A stretch of 20,590 nucleotides of DNA, taken from Sphacelaria rigidula. Lineage: Eukaryota; Phaeophyceae; Sphacelariales. The notes beneath the pieces are model-generated. The model was not told the origin of the DNA. It made no database searches and was given only the letters and a program-made list of their open reading frames with translations. The stretch covers positions 1 to 20,590 of the forward strand of contig CAXNAA020000514.1 in NCBI GenBank assembly GCA_964200075.2, read 5' to 3'. Positions 9,823 through 19,286 of this stretch are shown one piece after another. The translations under genes were made by a program, and so were the position numbers. Within the stretch, counting starts at the first letter, position 1. Every line of letters starts with the position of its first letter.

Positions 9823-9871
9823 CTTGCCATTTCTCTTTTTTCTTTTTTCTTTATTTCCTTTTTTTTTATAG
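9823..9871 (+). other. Pyrimidine tract and 3' splice site before the first recognised QCR6 exon
   Basis: About 48 bases almost entirely T and C end in tttttttatag at 9871, directly before the GCG GAC GAC frame of QCR6. This is the strongest 3' splice site in the window. It shows that the acidic N-terminal exon is internal and that an exon carrying the start codon lies further upstream on the same strand. Confidence 0.8.
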
Positions 9872-12800
9872 GCGGACGACGAACCTCGAGACCCCTTGAT
9901 CGACATCCGGGAAAACTGCGGCAAAAAAAGTTGTGGGGGCGCCTACGATGCTTACAAGGTGCATGAATGTCCTGGCGATGCTCGTCACTCTCTGCCTCTC
10001 TGCCTCTGGATGTTTATATTGCATTTCAATACAATACTTTGGTGGGTGTTTGTGTGTCCCCCTCCCGCCGGACATCTCGTGTGTGACAGTTTCTGATGAG
10101 AGTGAGATTTCATGTATTGCATGCCGCCGCACCTCAGTGGTTTACCCTGTGCAACATGGTACAGCATTCTTACTTGAGGGGGACGGTCACGGGTTCGAAT
10201 CTCGCCAGACACGATCTTCGTGAGTAGATCTGGTTTCCTTCACTGAAAGCACGAGGACGTACTGCACGTGCGAGACATGAAATATACTGGTCGAGAGTCC
10301 AACGGATGAAGGAGTACTGTGATTTGATATGCAGTACCACAAATGTCTGGGGTAAAGGTTGTGTGCCGGGGAAGAGGGATGTTTTGATCCTCTTGAGAGT
10401 ACAGTCCGTCCATGAGAGAGAAGGGTTGAATGTATATTTTGAATTAAAAACCTTGTATAAATGCCTATGCAACAGGGATTGGACGACGAGATCCTTCGTA
10501 TTGCCATTGCTAAAAACGTGTTTGCCAGAGTGGTTTCTCATTCGTTTCCCTGACTCACATATGCACATGTATCATTTTACATTTTCCACCACATTTGCAG
10601 AGTTTTCTCCGGCAGCAAGGCATATTATCCCGCGCTTCCTTTCGTAGCGCACGAAGAATGCACAGCGGTAAATTAACGTTCAGGTTTGTGGCGCGTGTTC
10701 TGGCCACCCAAAGTCGGTCAAACTAGCTCCTTTTCGCGAGGTGTCGATCCAAAACCACAAAAGCCGTTCCAAGATAATGTAAAACTTCAAACGGGAACCC
10801 GAACTATTAAAACCTGTTCATAGCGGGGTATTTTTTCACCGTGACTTTGATAGCGTTCTCGTTGATGTAGGAGTACGAAGACGGCGGATATTCAGAGAAT
10901 GTCACGGGAACATGAGAGCAAAGCAGTTGAAAACAATTGAACATTGCCTTCGCCTTAGTCACCAGCACACACGAGACCGTGCAATGATCCGTTGGCGAGT
11001 TGGACAATGCACACATGGGCAAACGTCCCCACTGCGGGTCACCTGTTGAGGAGGACCAGCGCAGGGAGTACCGAAATCCCTGTGATAATGCAAGCCGCAA
11101 GAGAGAGTTCCCTCAGAGGATGCACCTGTGAAGTACCGGCGCAGGGGTGTCCTTGTGACGGGGATTACAGATGTTTTTGTGACAGGGATGCATCCCTACG
11201 CAGGTACTCAAGGGAGGGGATCTAAAAAATGTACGTAAACGATGGTTGGTACTATGGAGGTGCCGCACCCTAACGCTTACCCTAACCCTGACACCGACCA
11301 AGGCATACCGAGAACCCTCGGGCAAGGGGGGTGCAGATTTTTTCTCGAGTAAAGCGTGCGTTGTAAGAGCTCAAATAGACGCCTTTGAGTCAATTTTGCA
11401 CCAAAACACGTTCTGGACGAGTTGGGTCTACTGCTCACCACTGCTCACCTGTCCCAAACCATGAATTTTCTCTGAACTTTCTTCACTCGGAAATCAAGTA
11501 AAGTCGAGCATTAACCATTGTTCATGTAGATATTTTCAGGTGTATCAAGTATGATTTGAAATCCGTGCGCGCGGGATGGGGCCGGCATGTAAAAAACCCT
11601 GCACAAGTTCGCCGTGTACCATCGGGACGCAACCTTTTTTCAGTAGCAGTCACTTGCGATGTGTGTTGTGACGGGTCTCGTGCGTGATGGTGCTTTTTCC
11701 ACCTCCGCACACCGCCGGTGAAGCGAGCTTTTCATTGTGGAAGTGCCCACCCCTCTTCCTTGATGATCTCCACTTTTGGTCTGATACAATTGAAACTGCG
11801 GAGTATGACAGTATCTACTGGAAGGTGCATATTCAACCACACAAATGCCTCCATCATATGGAAAAGGAGTGACACTGATGTGTGTGTTTGACTCGCGTCA
11901 CCCCCGAGAGGCCAATACCAACCTCCCGAAGGGGAACCTTGTATATATATATATATTCACTCATTCTTGCTTGCTGTGATTCTGTCGATATGAATATTCC
12001 CGCCACGTGCATTGCTTCGATAGGTTCGTTGTTTGAAACGGAGAAAAAAGTCAACCGGGCATCACCCCGAGATGATTGAACTCCTGTGCACACCGTTTGC
12101 GCCAGAAACGACGTGTCTATGTGCGTAGAAGTATGTGCACCGAAACAGTGAGCGATTGATCGTCGAAATGAAGATTATCTTGAAGTCATGCGTAGGAGCT
12201 TCTATCTTGATATCTGCAATCAATGCGATCCCCCCCCCCCCCCCCCCCCCCCCCCCACAACCACCCACAAAAACACCCCCCCCCCCCCTGCCAGCCCCCG
12301 CCCCCCCACACNNNNNNNNNNGTTTGTACGTGGAAAAGAAAATTTTTTTTGAGTCGTGGTGGAGGGCTTCTTTTTTGTTATTTGCCAACAATGCGGCCCC
12401 CCCCCCCCCCCCCCCACCTTCTCAAGAACACGGATCAAGAGTCCAGCCCCAATTTCAGTTGACGTCGCGTCGCAATCCGAGTGATTTCACTGTGCAAGAC
12501 TACCGCTGTCAGGATATGTGTATTGAAAAACAAACGTCATATCATTCCCGTATTACTTGTATTGTTGTACGAAGATGTCGCACCCATCAAGTCATATCTT
12601 CCGTCCTTTCCCCCTCGTCTGTACATCCATCCCCCCCGCTACTCTGAAATTCGCGCCACGTGCCCGTCGCACTTGGTATTTTGCAGGCGTGCGAAGTACG
12701 AATTGAACAGAAGGGCTACGGAACTTGCGAGCCCTGGTTTTTCGACTACCTCACTTGTATCGAGCACTGTGTGAGTAGTGTGGTGTGTTTTGCGAATGTT

Positions 12801-13816
12801 GCTGCGATTTGATGTGTGGGGAAGGGATGGCGGGATGGGTCGATGAAGCAAGGTGTTGAGGGTTGAGAGACGAACGCAGCTATCTACGTACTTGACTGCT
12901 TCTGTCTCTCTTCTTACTTTTTGCGGTGCCCGTGTGTTTTCGTTTGCTTTCTCTCTGTCAACATGTTTCTTTGGCTACGGAGGTGGATGATCACGACACT
13001 GTATAATAGGACGAAACATTTTGGGTGTTTTCTCTTGCTTTATCTGGAGAATTTCACGTTGTCTTGGGGTACCTAAGCCGTGACCTGCTGGAGTTTCATC
13101 TGTGGTGAAGTGATTCGTCCGTGATCCACACCGACAATGAGTTTACCTTATTTGAAGTTGAAATGACAATTCGTGGGGGCGTGTGGTGCGTAGGGAACCT
13201 CACCCTTTCGTTCCCTCCACCCCGTAGTTGTGTCCATGGCTACGCGTGCTTCTCCATCCGTGTGGTCCTATGACTAGTATTTGAGATCACCGTACCCGAA
13301 ACAGGAGTAAGAGTTGTGTTCGATGTGGCCAGGCAATGGTGGAGCTCGTGTTCCATCCGGTCGTTGCAATAATAACCTCTTGACACTACAACATTTTCCT
13401 GAAAACACCTAGCCTCAGTCGGGCGTTCCTTTTTCGCGTTCCCGCGTATCATGTGTACGAGCGTGATATCTCCCCAGTAGCAGAGGCAGTTAAGTTCCAG
13501 TGTCTCGAGATAACCTCACGCCCATTCCACGTGCCATGCGCGGCATAAAAATGATGGATGTAATTGGGTCGTGACAAAACGAGGTCCCGGTTTCATACTC
13601 CGGTCCCACCACTTCATCAGGTGCCGTACAGCACACGACATGCGTGTACCTGGGTTTGGTCTTTAACCTACACCCTCTACTGTCGCGTTCACCCTATACT
13701 ACAGTACACGAGCTCATGTTCTTCCCCAATGTTCTTCTCCAATATCTTGCCCTGGCACTCGCGCGCGCACCCACAACACGCAGGCGGCTCCTCAACTCTT
13801 CAAGATATTAAAGTGA
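9872..13816 (+). CDS. QCR6: Mitochondrial complex III hinge protein (ubiquinol-cytochrome c reductase subunit 6), three exons, first exon not located
   Basis: Small acidic subunit of the cytochrome bc1 complex on the intermembrane-space side; in the family it sits near cytochrome c1 and aids cytochrome c docking. Coding exons are 9872-9958 (29 codons), 12687-12770 (28 codons) and 13784-13816 (10 codons plus TGA); all junctions are phase 0. Exon a begins ADDEPRDPLIDIRENC, like the acidic N-terminus and DPL..RE.C motif of UQCRH. Spliced, the cysteines read C-GGAYDAYKA-C (CX9C, split by intron 1) and C-EPWFFDYLTCIEH-C (CX13C), the twin pairs that lock the family's helical hairpin with disulfides. 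Exon c reads AAPQLFKILK then stop, matching the usual APKLF..LK tail. The visible 67 residues plus a Met equal the 68-69 residues of plant QCR6. Acceptors are tttttttatag, ttttgcag and cacgcag; donors are AAG/gtgcat and TGT/gtgagt. The initiator codon must lie in an upstream exon. Family identity is very likely; exon edges follow from frame, spacing and splice signals, not transcript data. Confidence 0.92.
10141..10213 (+). ncRNA. tRNA-like pseudo-element (probable tRNA-derived SINE head) in the QCR6 intron
   Basis: A B-box-like ggttcgaatc lies at 10192-10201 with a T stem of three or four pairs. About 40 bases upstream is a D-arm-like TGC...GCA with catggtac in the loop. The anticodon stem and acceptor do not pair, so it is not a working tRNA. 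The minus translation gives the IRTRDRPP-type peptide commonly seen when tRNA-like repeats are translated. Its location inside a + strand intron fits a SINE insertion; ends and target-site duplication were not resolved. Confidence 0.5.
11266..11293 (+). repeat. Degenerate telomere-like CCCTAA units
   Basis: The stretch contains three or four units resembling CCCTAA (accctaac, taccctaacc), separated by variants. It is too short to be a telomere; it may be an interstitial remnant or chance. A single cctaaccctag also occurs at 7192. Confidence 0.45.
11942..11956. repeat. Short (TA)n tract
   Basis: About seven TA units inside the large QCR6 intron, with no associated gene. Confidence 0.85.
12168..12415 (+). 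repeat. Tandem duplication of a C-tailed repeat, interrupted by the N gap
   Basis: Segment 12157-12229 followed by 27 C (12230-12256) resembles segment 12322-12396 followed by 19 C (12397-12415). Shared elements include ttg..cgt.gaaa at the start, gcttct in the middle, and caatgcg directly before the C run. Translated in one frame both read VE.KI...S...AS.L...N.A then Pro, so similarity spans the whole unit. By eye identity is around 70%. Between them is C-rich sequence and the gap. Confidence 0.6.
12312..12321. other. Assembly gap of 10 N
   Basis: Ten undetermined bases lie between two C-rich repeats. The fixed size suggests a placeholder, so true distance and copy number of the repeat here are unknown. 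Confidence 0.98.
12771..13783 (+). other. QCR6 intron before the C-terminal exon (1,013 bases)
   Basis: The donor TGT/gtgagt is a near-consensus site immediately after the last cysteine codon. The acceptor cacgcag precedes the GCG GCT CCT frame. Inside there is a pyrimidine-rich stretch near 12900-12960 and no recognised gene or repeat. Frames within it, including the one crossing 13564-13836, read the terminal exon in a different frame from QCR6 and are not supported. Confidence 0.8.
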
Positions 13817-14126
13817 CGCGAGAGCTAGAAGCATGAGCACGGGCTGCCTCCGGCACCACAGTAGACACATGGGAGGCACATTAGGAACAGTGCAAGGCGG
13901 TGGGGTTGTGGGGGGGAGGCGTTAGTTTATTTTATGGGGATGCGATACGAGGGAGGGGAACAAAAGAGTGCGCGGGATGGGCATGGAGCGAGGTGGGGAA
14001 GGCGTCACGATCCTTCACATTTGTGGAAGATGGGTCCCTTTATCCTGTCTTTTTTTTCTGGAGGACCCCTTAAGGCGGCTTTGACGCGCACGAAGGGCAT
14101 TGTAATGACAGGCGCGCGAATGAGGA

Positions 14127-14138
14127 GGGGGGGGGGGG
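14127..14138. repeat. G12 homopolymer in a G-rich stretch
   Basis: A twelve-G run within a G-rich block continuing to about 14160 (further runs of seven and four G). Predicted to be able to form G-quadruplexes; no gene recognised here. Confidence 0.9.
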
Positions 14139-14811
14139 AGTGCAGATGGGGGGGCGGGGCAGGAAATAGGAGCGCTTCTCGCCGTTGTTGGATGTCGATG
14201 CACAGAAGACATTTGATTTGTCTGTATTACCCGTTAGCTCTGCATCGATAACAGCAACGGAAGGCGGGGAGAGCAGGGGGACTCGGCCAAACAATTCGGC
14301 GTTCCGCGGTTTTGTCGCTGTTGTTTCTCACCAAACCTGAGTCTGGGTTTCTTCGATTTCATCATTGTGGCGGTGGTGAACGAACTTGATTCAACTCGGG
14401 AAAAGATCCCGGCAGGAACGTTCCGCACGGAGTCCAGGGTTCGTGGGTGCATGTTTGCCTCCCAGAAGCTCGCCACCGATAAAGGGCTGTTGTGTAGTGT
14501 AGTTCTTTCTTTGCGCCGCCTAGCTGTCCTCTCTAATGGTTTCGAAAGCGAACTTTGCCCATGTCGTCCCTGTAGGGTGTAAGAACCACTTCTGAAGACC
14601 CCCCCCCCTAAAGAAAAAAGCCCCGGAAATAATGGGGGCGGTGAGTATTTTGCCGGCTCTTTTAAGAAACGTTTTTCGGAAACCTTTACTCATTTCATAC
14701 GCACGGGATGGGGCGCACGCATATCCGCATGACACTTGCCGTCATCTTTCATTTCGCTGCTCATCGAATCGAGAGTAGGAGAGGGTCCCACCTGCTGCAG
14801 GCAAGGACCCC

Positions 14812-14812
<1 letters not shown>

Positions 14813-14850
<38 letters not shown>
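14813..14850. repeat. C38 homopolymer
   Basis: Thirty-eight consecutive C bases flanked by caaggaccccac and ttcacacaca. This is the longest homopolymer in the window; length is likely approximate. It creates a poly-Pro string in the + frame 14736-15074 and poly-Gly in the minus frame, both artefacts. Confidence 0.95.
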
Positions 14851-16534
14851 TTCACACACACCCATCCAATAACCACCCCTCCGGAGCTCTCGATAGTGAG
14901 GGGAAACTTGTGACGTCTGGCATGAATCCTTGTGGTGATATGTCAACTGCTATCGCCGTTTCTCATGTGGGATCTGGGGGCACCTTCCCGTCATGGCGCC
15001 CCGCTCCTCTCGAAGCCTCACAAACAGTGACCATTTCCGAAAATCGAGAGTGGATGCGTGCCTGCAGTTGGTAGGGCCCCTCGATATTATACTCTCTCAG
15101 CAATTATTTGTGGATTTTAGGGGTACCCCCCATTCAACACTGGAGAACCGCCTTGCGTCCAGCGCCAGCGTTGAGCTAAACGTTGACTCTTTGAATGCTC
15201 AGGTTATCCATGAGTTGAATCGCCGCCATGTTACTAAAAACACAACCTGCATCTGAGTGGTACGATCAGAGTGCAGCTACTCCGAAATCTACCCGTTGGC
15301 CCTTGTCAACTGCACTTCATCTGACGATATTCGCAGGATGCGGAACCAATTGCTTCTCGGAGGCGAGGAGGGCCTTAAGTACTCTTGATGTGCTAGCGTA
15401 CAAAGTTCCAACTTCACATTTCATAAAAGTGAAGCTGGTTTCTGCTGCGGGTAAAAATTCGACCAAGAGGTTTTTGTGTGACTCCGTTTTTGCGTCATGA
15501 TTCTTGCGATCGGATTTTTGTGATGGTTTCTTTGCTAGATTTTTTCAGTCTACAACCCTCACGATTTCGGTTTTGGGGGATAACTTCATGAAACGAACAC
15601 CAAACGCATCCTGCTCCAAGGGGCACCTGGACACACAGCAGTTACCACTGCTTACCTAGGATCATCCTCCAAATCGAAGTCTTGGGTGAGAACCCCCAGC
15701 GTTTGATGCTCATGTACAGCGAAGGGTGATATTCATCTAGTATCATGCTTCAAAACGTACCTGACAAGGGGGCAACACCCTCCTACAGACACTAGCAATG
15801 CTAGCGAATCCTACGTCCTGAGAGTCTGTGACAGTCTGACAGCCGGCAAGGTGGTTTTGGTATTGTCCTTCTAGCTATGTCAACTAAGAGAGCACTGGAG
15901 CAGACTTTCCAGGTGAATATTTCGGCGATTGCGCCTCACCTACAGGTGGCTCAGATGTTGAGGATTCATGTACAGGTGGAAACATAACAGACCCTCTGTC
16001 ACATTATAAGTCGAGACGTGCCAGACCCTGCATTACATATGGAAATGTACCCAACGGTGGACGGAAGATTTCTACAGTCAGAATAAACACGATGTTGGAA
16101 GTGTAATGCATACAATGTGTTGTGTGTATTGTCGTCCCATCTATTCTGGACGCCCGTCTCCACCTTTCAGTATATGTAGGCGCACCAGCTGCGGCTGTGT
16201 TACCATTCAGCTTCGCCCAAGATACAGGCAGCCATTACCGCGGCGGAGGCGGCCTTTCACTCCTGCGTGCGCCACCTGGGGCAAACACACACTGTAGTTG
16301 CAACACGGACAGCTTTACAAAATGTGGCGTGATATCCCGCCTACACGTTTCCCGCAGATACAAGCGGCTGCGTTCATGATGTGGTGAACTGCATAGGACA
16401 ACGCGACACAGGACAGGAATAGGCTACAGATTTCACCTCCTGCGGTGTGCTTTGTCACCTTGTACCCTACCGCTGTGCAGTGAGCAGGTAGTACCGCCGA
16501 ATGCCTCACGATGCGGTTGGTACACAGTTATGGG

Positions 16535-16593
16535 CGCGCCTGACCCCCCAAAATGGGCAAAAAAAGTGTCACCGACCAAAAGCACGAACAGAC
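16535..16593 (+). repeat. Dispersed repeat, right copy
   Basis: Inverted partner of 549-607, about 90% identical over 59 bases. The copy sits in the open frame 16501-16983, and both copies can be read as QNG.KCHRPKART in one frame. That agreement follows from DNA identity and is not separate evidence of coding. Confidence 0.8.
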
Positions 16594-18215
16594 ACGATCA
16601 CACCGACTTCTGGGGCTCATCCAGGCTCGTGGGGTAAAATGTGCCTTACATCATCGGAAGAGAACGGCATGGATCCAAAATTTATGTCGAGAAAGAGTGT
16701 ACTGCATTCAAAACTCATAACCCTACCGTTTCTTCCGTTGTTGTTCCTCATATATTACATGCCACTGGGTCACTTTTCGTCCGCGCTTGCGATACACTGG
16801 CATGCAAGGAGGCTGGTTGGGTTGAACAAACCCAACGCACACCGAGAACACTCTGGGAACGGTGGTACATACATTCCTTGCGGAAAGTTAGGCCTTGGTA
16901 GACCCCAAGTCGGCGCCTGTGGCACCGTTTCATTGAACACGCGTTGTGCGCAGCCGAGGAGCACACGGGACCGTCAGCCCTAGTAAAATTCCCATTCTCG
17001 TTCTACGCACTCAAATCAAGTAATATCAAACAAGAACATTTGTAGGCCAACGCCGGTAACTGGAACCAGGAAGCTGAACCATTGTTTTGGGGGATGCGGA
17101 TCAAAGTTGGGTCAACGCGACGTGCTCAACATGCGACAAAGCCATATGTACTGATAAACTTCAACGAGGACGGCCCTTACACAGACGGTTGGAGTACAAA
17201 TAGTCACCGGGTGTGTAGTGTGGGCTGGGCCAGTATTGGTCCAGACTAGACGCCTTGGAGAAGGCAGCCTCAGTACACCTTCGCCCTGATATGTTCTCAT
17301 GAACAGAGGCTCAAGCAGTGTGTGCTAGGTTGCAATGCACAGTAGCTGCGCAAAAATAAATAAATGCGATCCGAACCACGGTAGTAGCAGTGCTAATCAA
17401 GATTTTCACAGAAATAAGTTATCCCCTTGTAGTTTACAAAATGAACCAGAGCCCGTAGTTTCCCCACGACTGCAAAGCTCACTGGTAAGGACTCACTTGG
17501 AACTCAGAGCAACGGTGGCAAGGCTGGTGACGTCCTGGGCCCAAAATAGAGTGCTCATGGTGGGCCCTCAGGGCGGCGGTGTGGCTACCTTACGCAGGAA
17601 TTATATCCGTATCTAATCATGATACAATAACTGAAGAGCAGAAATCCTCCATCCAACGAACGTTTCGGGAACACTATCCGTTGTGCACATTACCATTGGA
17701 TGTGCAGACATCAACCATACTGTATCTCTCATCGACTTTACAGGACATCAAATTGGATCTTCCATCAAGCTGACATATCTCAAGCCAATCAAGATTCATA
17801 TCCAAACGTTCATTTACTCCGAGATCTTTATGTCTAGAACGCTGCTGTACCTTATCGACGCTAGTCCCTTCAAATACCATAACAATGGCCCACTCCGAAG
17901 CGTGAGCATGCAGACGCTCGAAGAGCTTCGAAGGCTCACGTTTCACCATCATCTCCCACACCACAAAAAAAAAGGGAATAGGAAAATGAAACAAGGGGCA
18001 AAGAAGAACTCCCTCATCATGGCAAATAACGAAGTTCCAGCTCCGGCGCAGGGTCCATGCGGTTGCGCCATCAGCCAGTCTCTGGTACATACAGAGGAGG
18101 CGCTTGGCCTACGAACCACAACCTACAAGACAAGCATGTCACCCGGATGGTCAAATTCAACCCACCAACATGAAATACAAACAAGCTATACGCCGCCGAA
18201 AAATCAGCGCGTCAC

Positions 18216-18521
18216 TCGGAACAAGGCTTTCGTGAGATTGAGAGTAGAGTATACGATTGAGAGTGAAAAGCGGTCAATTAGTGAATGAATCGTTTCAGTT
18301 CCGAAATGCCCCCACATGAGGCCCGATATTTTTCTGTAGTAGCTTGCCACTGAGGCCCTTGATATCCCTGAGTAGGATATCGACGTGTAGCTGTAAGCAC
18401 ACGCTAGTGATGGAGGCAAAAAAAGCACACACGGAATGATAAATTGGCTGACTTAAAGCTAATTACCAAAGCCACTCTCAATCAGCGCTCTACTCTCAAT
18501 CTCACGAAAACGTTGTTTCGG
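18216..18521. mobile_element. MITE-like or foldback element with about 48-base terminal inverted repeats
   Basis: The left arm (18216-18264) and right arm (18475-18521) are inverted copies sharing ttcgtgagattgagagtag exactly, with a few mismatches outside and one indel inside. Each arm contains gattgagagt twice or in near-copy. Weaker pairing continues inward to ggt.aattag. The 210-base core has no coding frame; it holds a small hairpin at 18361-18381 (gatatcc, 7-base loop, ggatatc). No clear target-site duplication was found, so the outer ends are approximate. Confidence 0.6.
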
Positions 18522-18838
18522 ATGGTCTCACGATCAACTCTCTGGAAACACACACAAACCAGACTATTCCTCGGGCAACGGGAACTGTATTACCCACGAT
18601 CGAACGAACATCAAGGGGGGGCGCAACACTCGCGGTAGGATTTCACGTTGATCGGTTTCAAGGGGCCCGCCAAGGCATAACGATCAAGAAGACATCACTT
18701 TCAACATTGAGGTAGTGCATGCAAATACTCATACCGGTGGAAAGATCAACGAGATAGCTCGCAGTATAGGATCTAGGAGCGGCAGCAGTGGCCGGTTGAA
18801 GCTCCAGGATCGTGCAGCGATAATCGCAGCACGATGCG

Positions 18839-19286
18839 TACTGAGGAAGCCTGGAGGGATCGGTCATCCGTTGGCACAAATGTCGAATACACAGCCGGTT
18901 ATATGAAGGAACACTCACTGAGGAAGCCCTTGAGGAATCGGTCATTCATTTTCGCAAATGTTCAGTTAAGGAGAAGAGACGGGGTGTCTCGGATCCAACG
19001 ATTCACGAGGAAGCGAAGGTCGTGGAGACGCAGGAACAAAAACGAGAAAAATGAAAAAAAACGAGAGAAAAAAAAAGCATAATGGACATCGGCACATGGC
19101 AATTTGCTGAGGACGCCCTTGGGGTATCGGTCATCCGTTTTCGCAAATGTTGGGCTGGAAAGAAGGGATGGATCGTCTCGGGTCCGACAGGCCACTAGAA
19201 CCGCCTGCAATTGTGGCTTCCGTGAAGGTCGGAGAGACGCAGGAACAAAAACAAGAAAAAGCAAAACAACGAACAAGAGAAAAGGT
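18839..19286 (+). repeat. Degenerate tandem repeats, one partial and two longer copies
   Basis: The units start at 18839 (partial, about 47 bases), 18917 and 19105. All begin with a form of ctgagga.gcc....gg.atcggtcat and include .cgcaaatgt. The second and third continue through tgtctcgg/cgtctcgg to gacgcaggaacaaaaac (19027 and 19235) and an A-rich end; the third carries about 20 extra bases near 19200. The + frames across copies 2 and 3 look alike (LR.PL..RS..FANV), but this follows from DNA similarity; no protein family recognised. Confidence 0.7.

Larger units (their letters stand above)
9959..12686 (+). other. QCR6 intron between the two halves of the CX9C motif (2,728 bases)
   Basis: The donor is gtgcat, weak at positions +4 to +6; the acceptor is ttttgcag. 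The intron splits the first CX9C helix one codon before a conserved Cys. It holds a tRNA-like pseudo-element (10141-10213), degenerate telomere-like CCCTAA units (11266-11293), a short TA tract (11942-11956), and a duplicated repeat with C tails and a 10-base N gap (12168-12415). Reading frames inside it (such as 10306-10647 and 12135-12647) carry no recognisable domain and are best treated as chance. Retention of the intron would read through into a Trp/Pro-rich tail and stop at 10096. Confidence 0.8.
13817..18215. other. No recognised gene downstream of QCR6
   Basis: This holds homopolymers (14127, 14813), the right dispersed-repeat copy (16535) and a small hairpin gttgggtt/aacccaac near 16816-16836. 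Candidate acceptor-like sites occur near 15540 (gctagattttttcag) and 16170 (ctccacctttcag), each followed by a modest open frame, but none resembles a known family. From 15500 to 16100 even short frames are lacking. Confidence 0.5.

Noticed and set aside
9985-10212. Minus frame starting MSGEIRTRDRPP
   Set aside because: This peptide is antisense to the tRNA-like B-box region and is a familiar false protein.
10574-10692. Good acceptor-like site (ccaccacatttgcag) and open frame after it
   Set aside because: It lies within the QCR6 intron on the same strand; the CX9C spacing of the flanking exons leaves no room for an added exon.
12135-12647. 170-codon + frame with poly-Pro
   Set aside because: It crosses C runs and the N gap inside the QCR6 intron; the Pro stretches come from homopolymers.
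16501-16983. 160-codon ATG frame overlapping the right dispersed-repeat copy
   Set aside because: The recognisable part is the repeat itself; the rest has no domain and the left copy does not extend the frame.
17683-18288. 201-codon + frame and the 138-codon minus frame opposite it (17674-18090)
   Set aside because: The + frame starts with GTG, not ATG, runs into the MITE-like left arm, and shows no family motif; the minus frame is its shadow and is equally unrecognisable.
18839-19286. CRISPR-like array
   Set aside because: Units are long, diverged and unequal, with no constant short repeat and spacer pattern; the DNA is eukaryotic.
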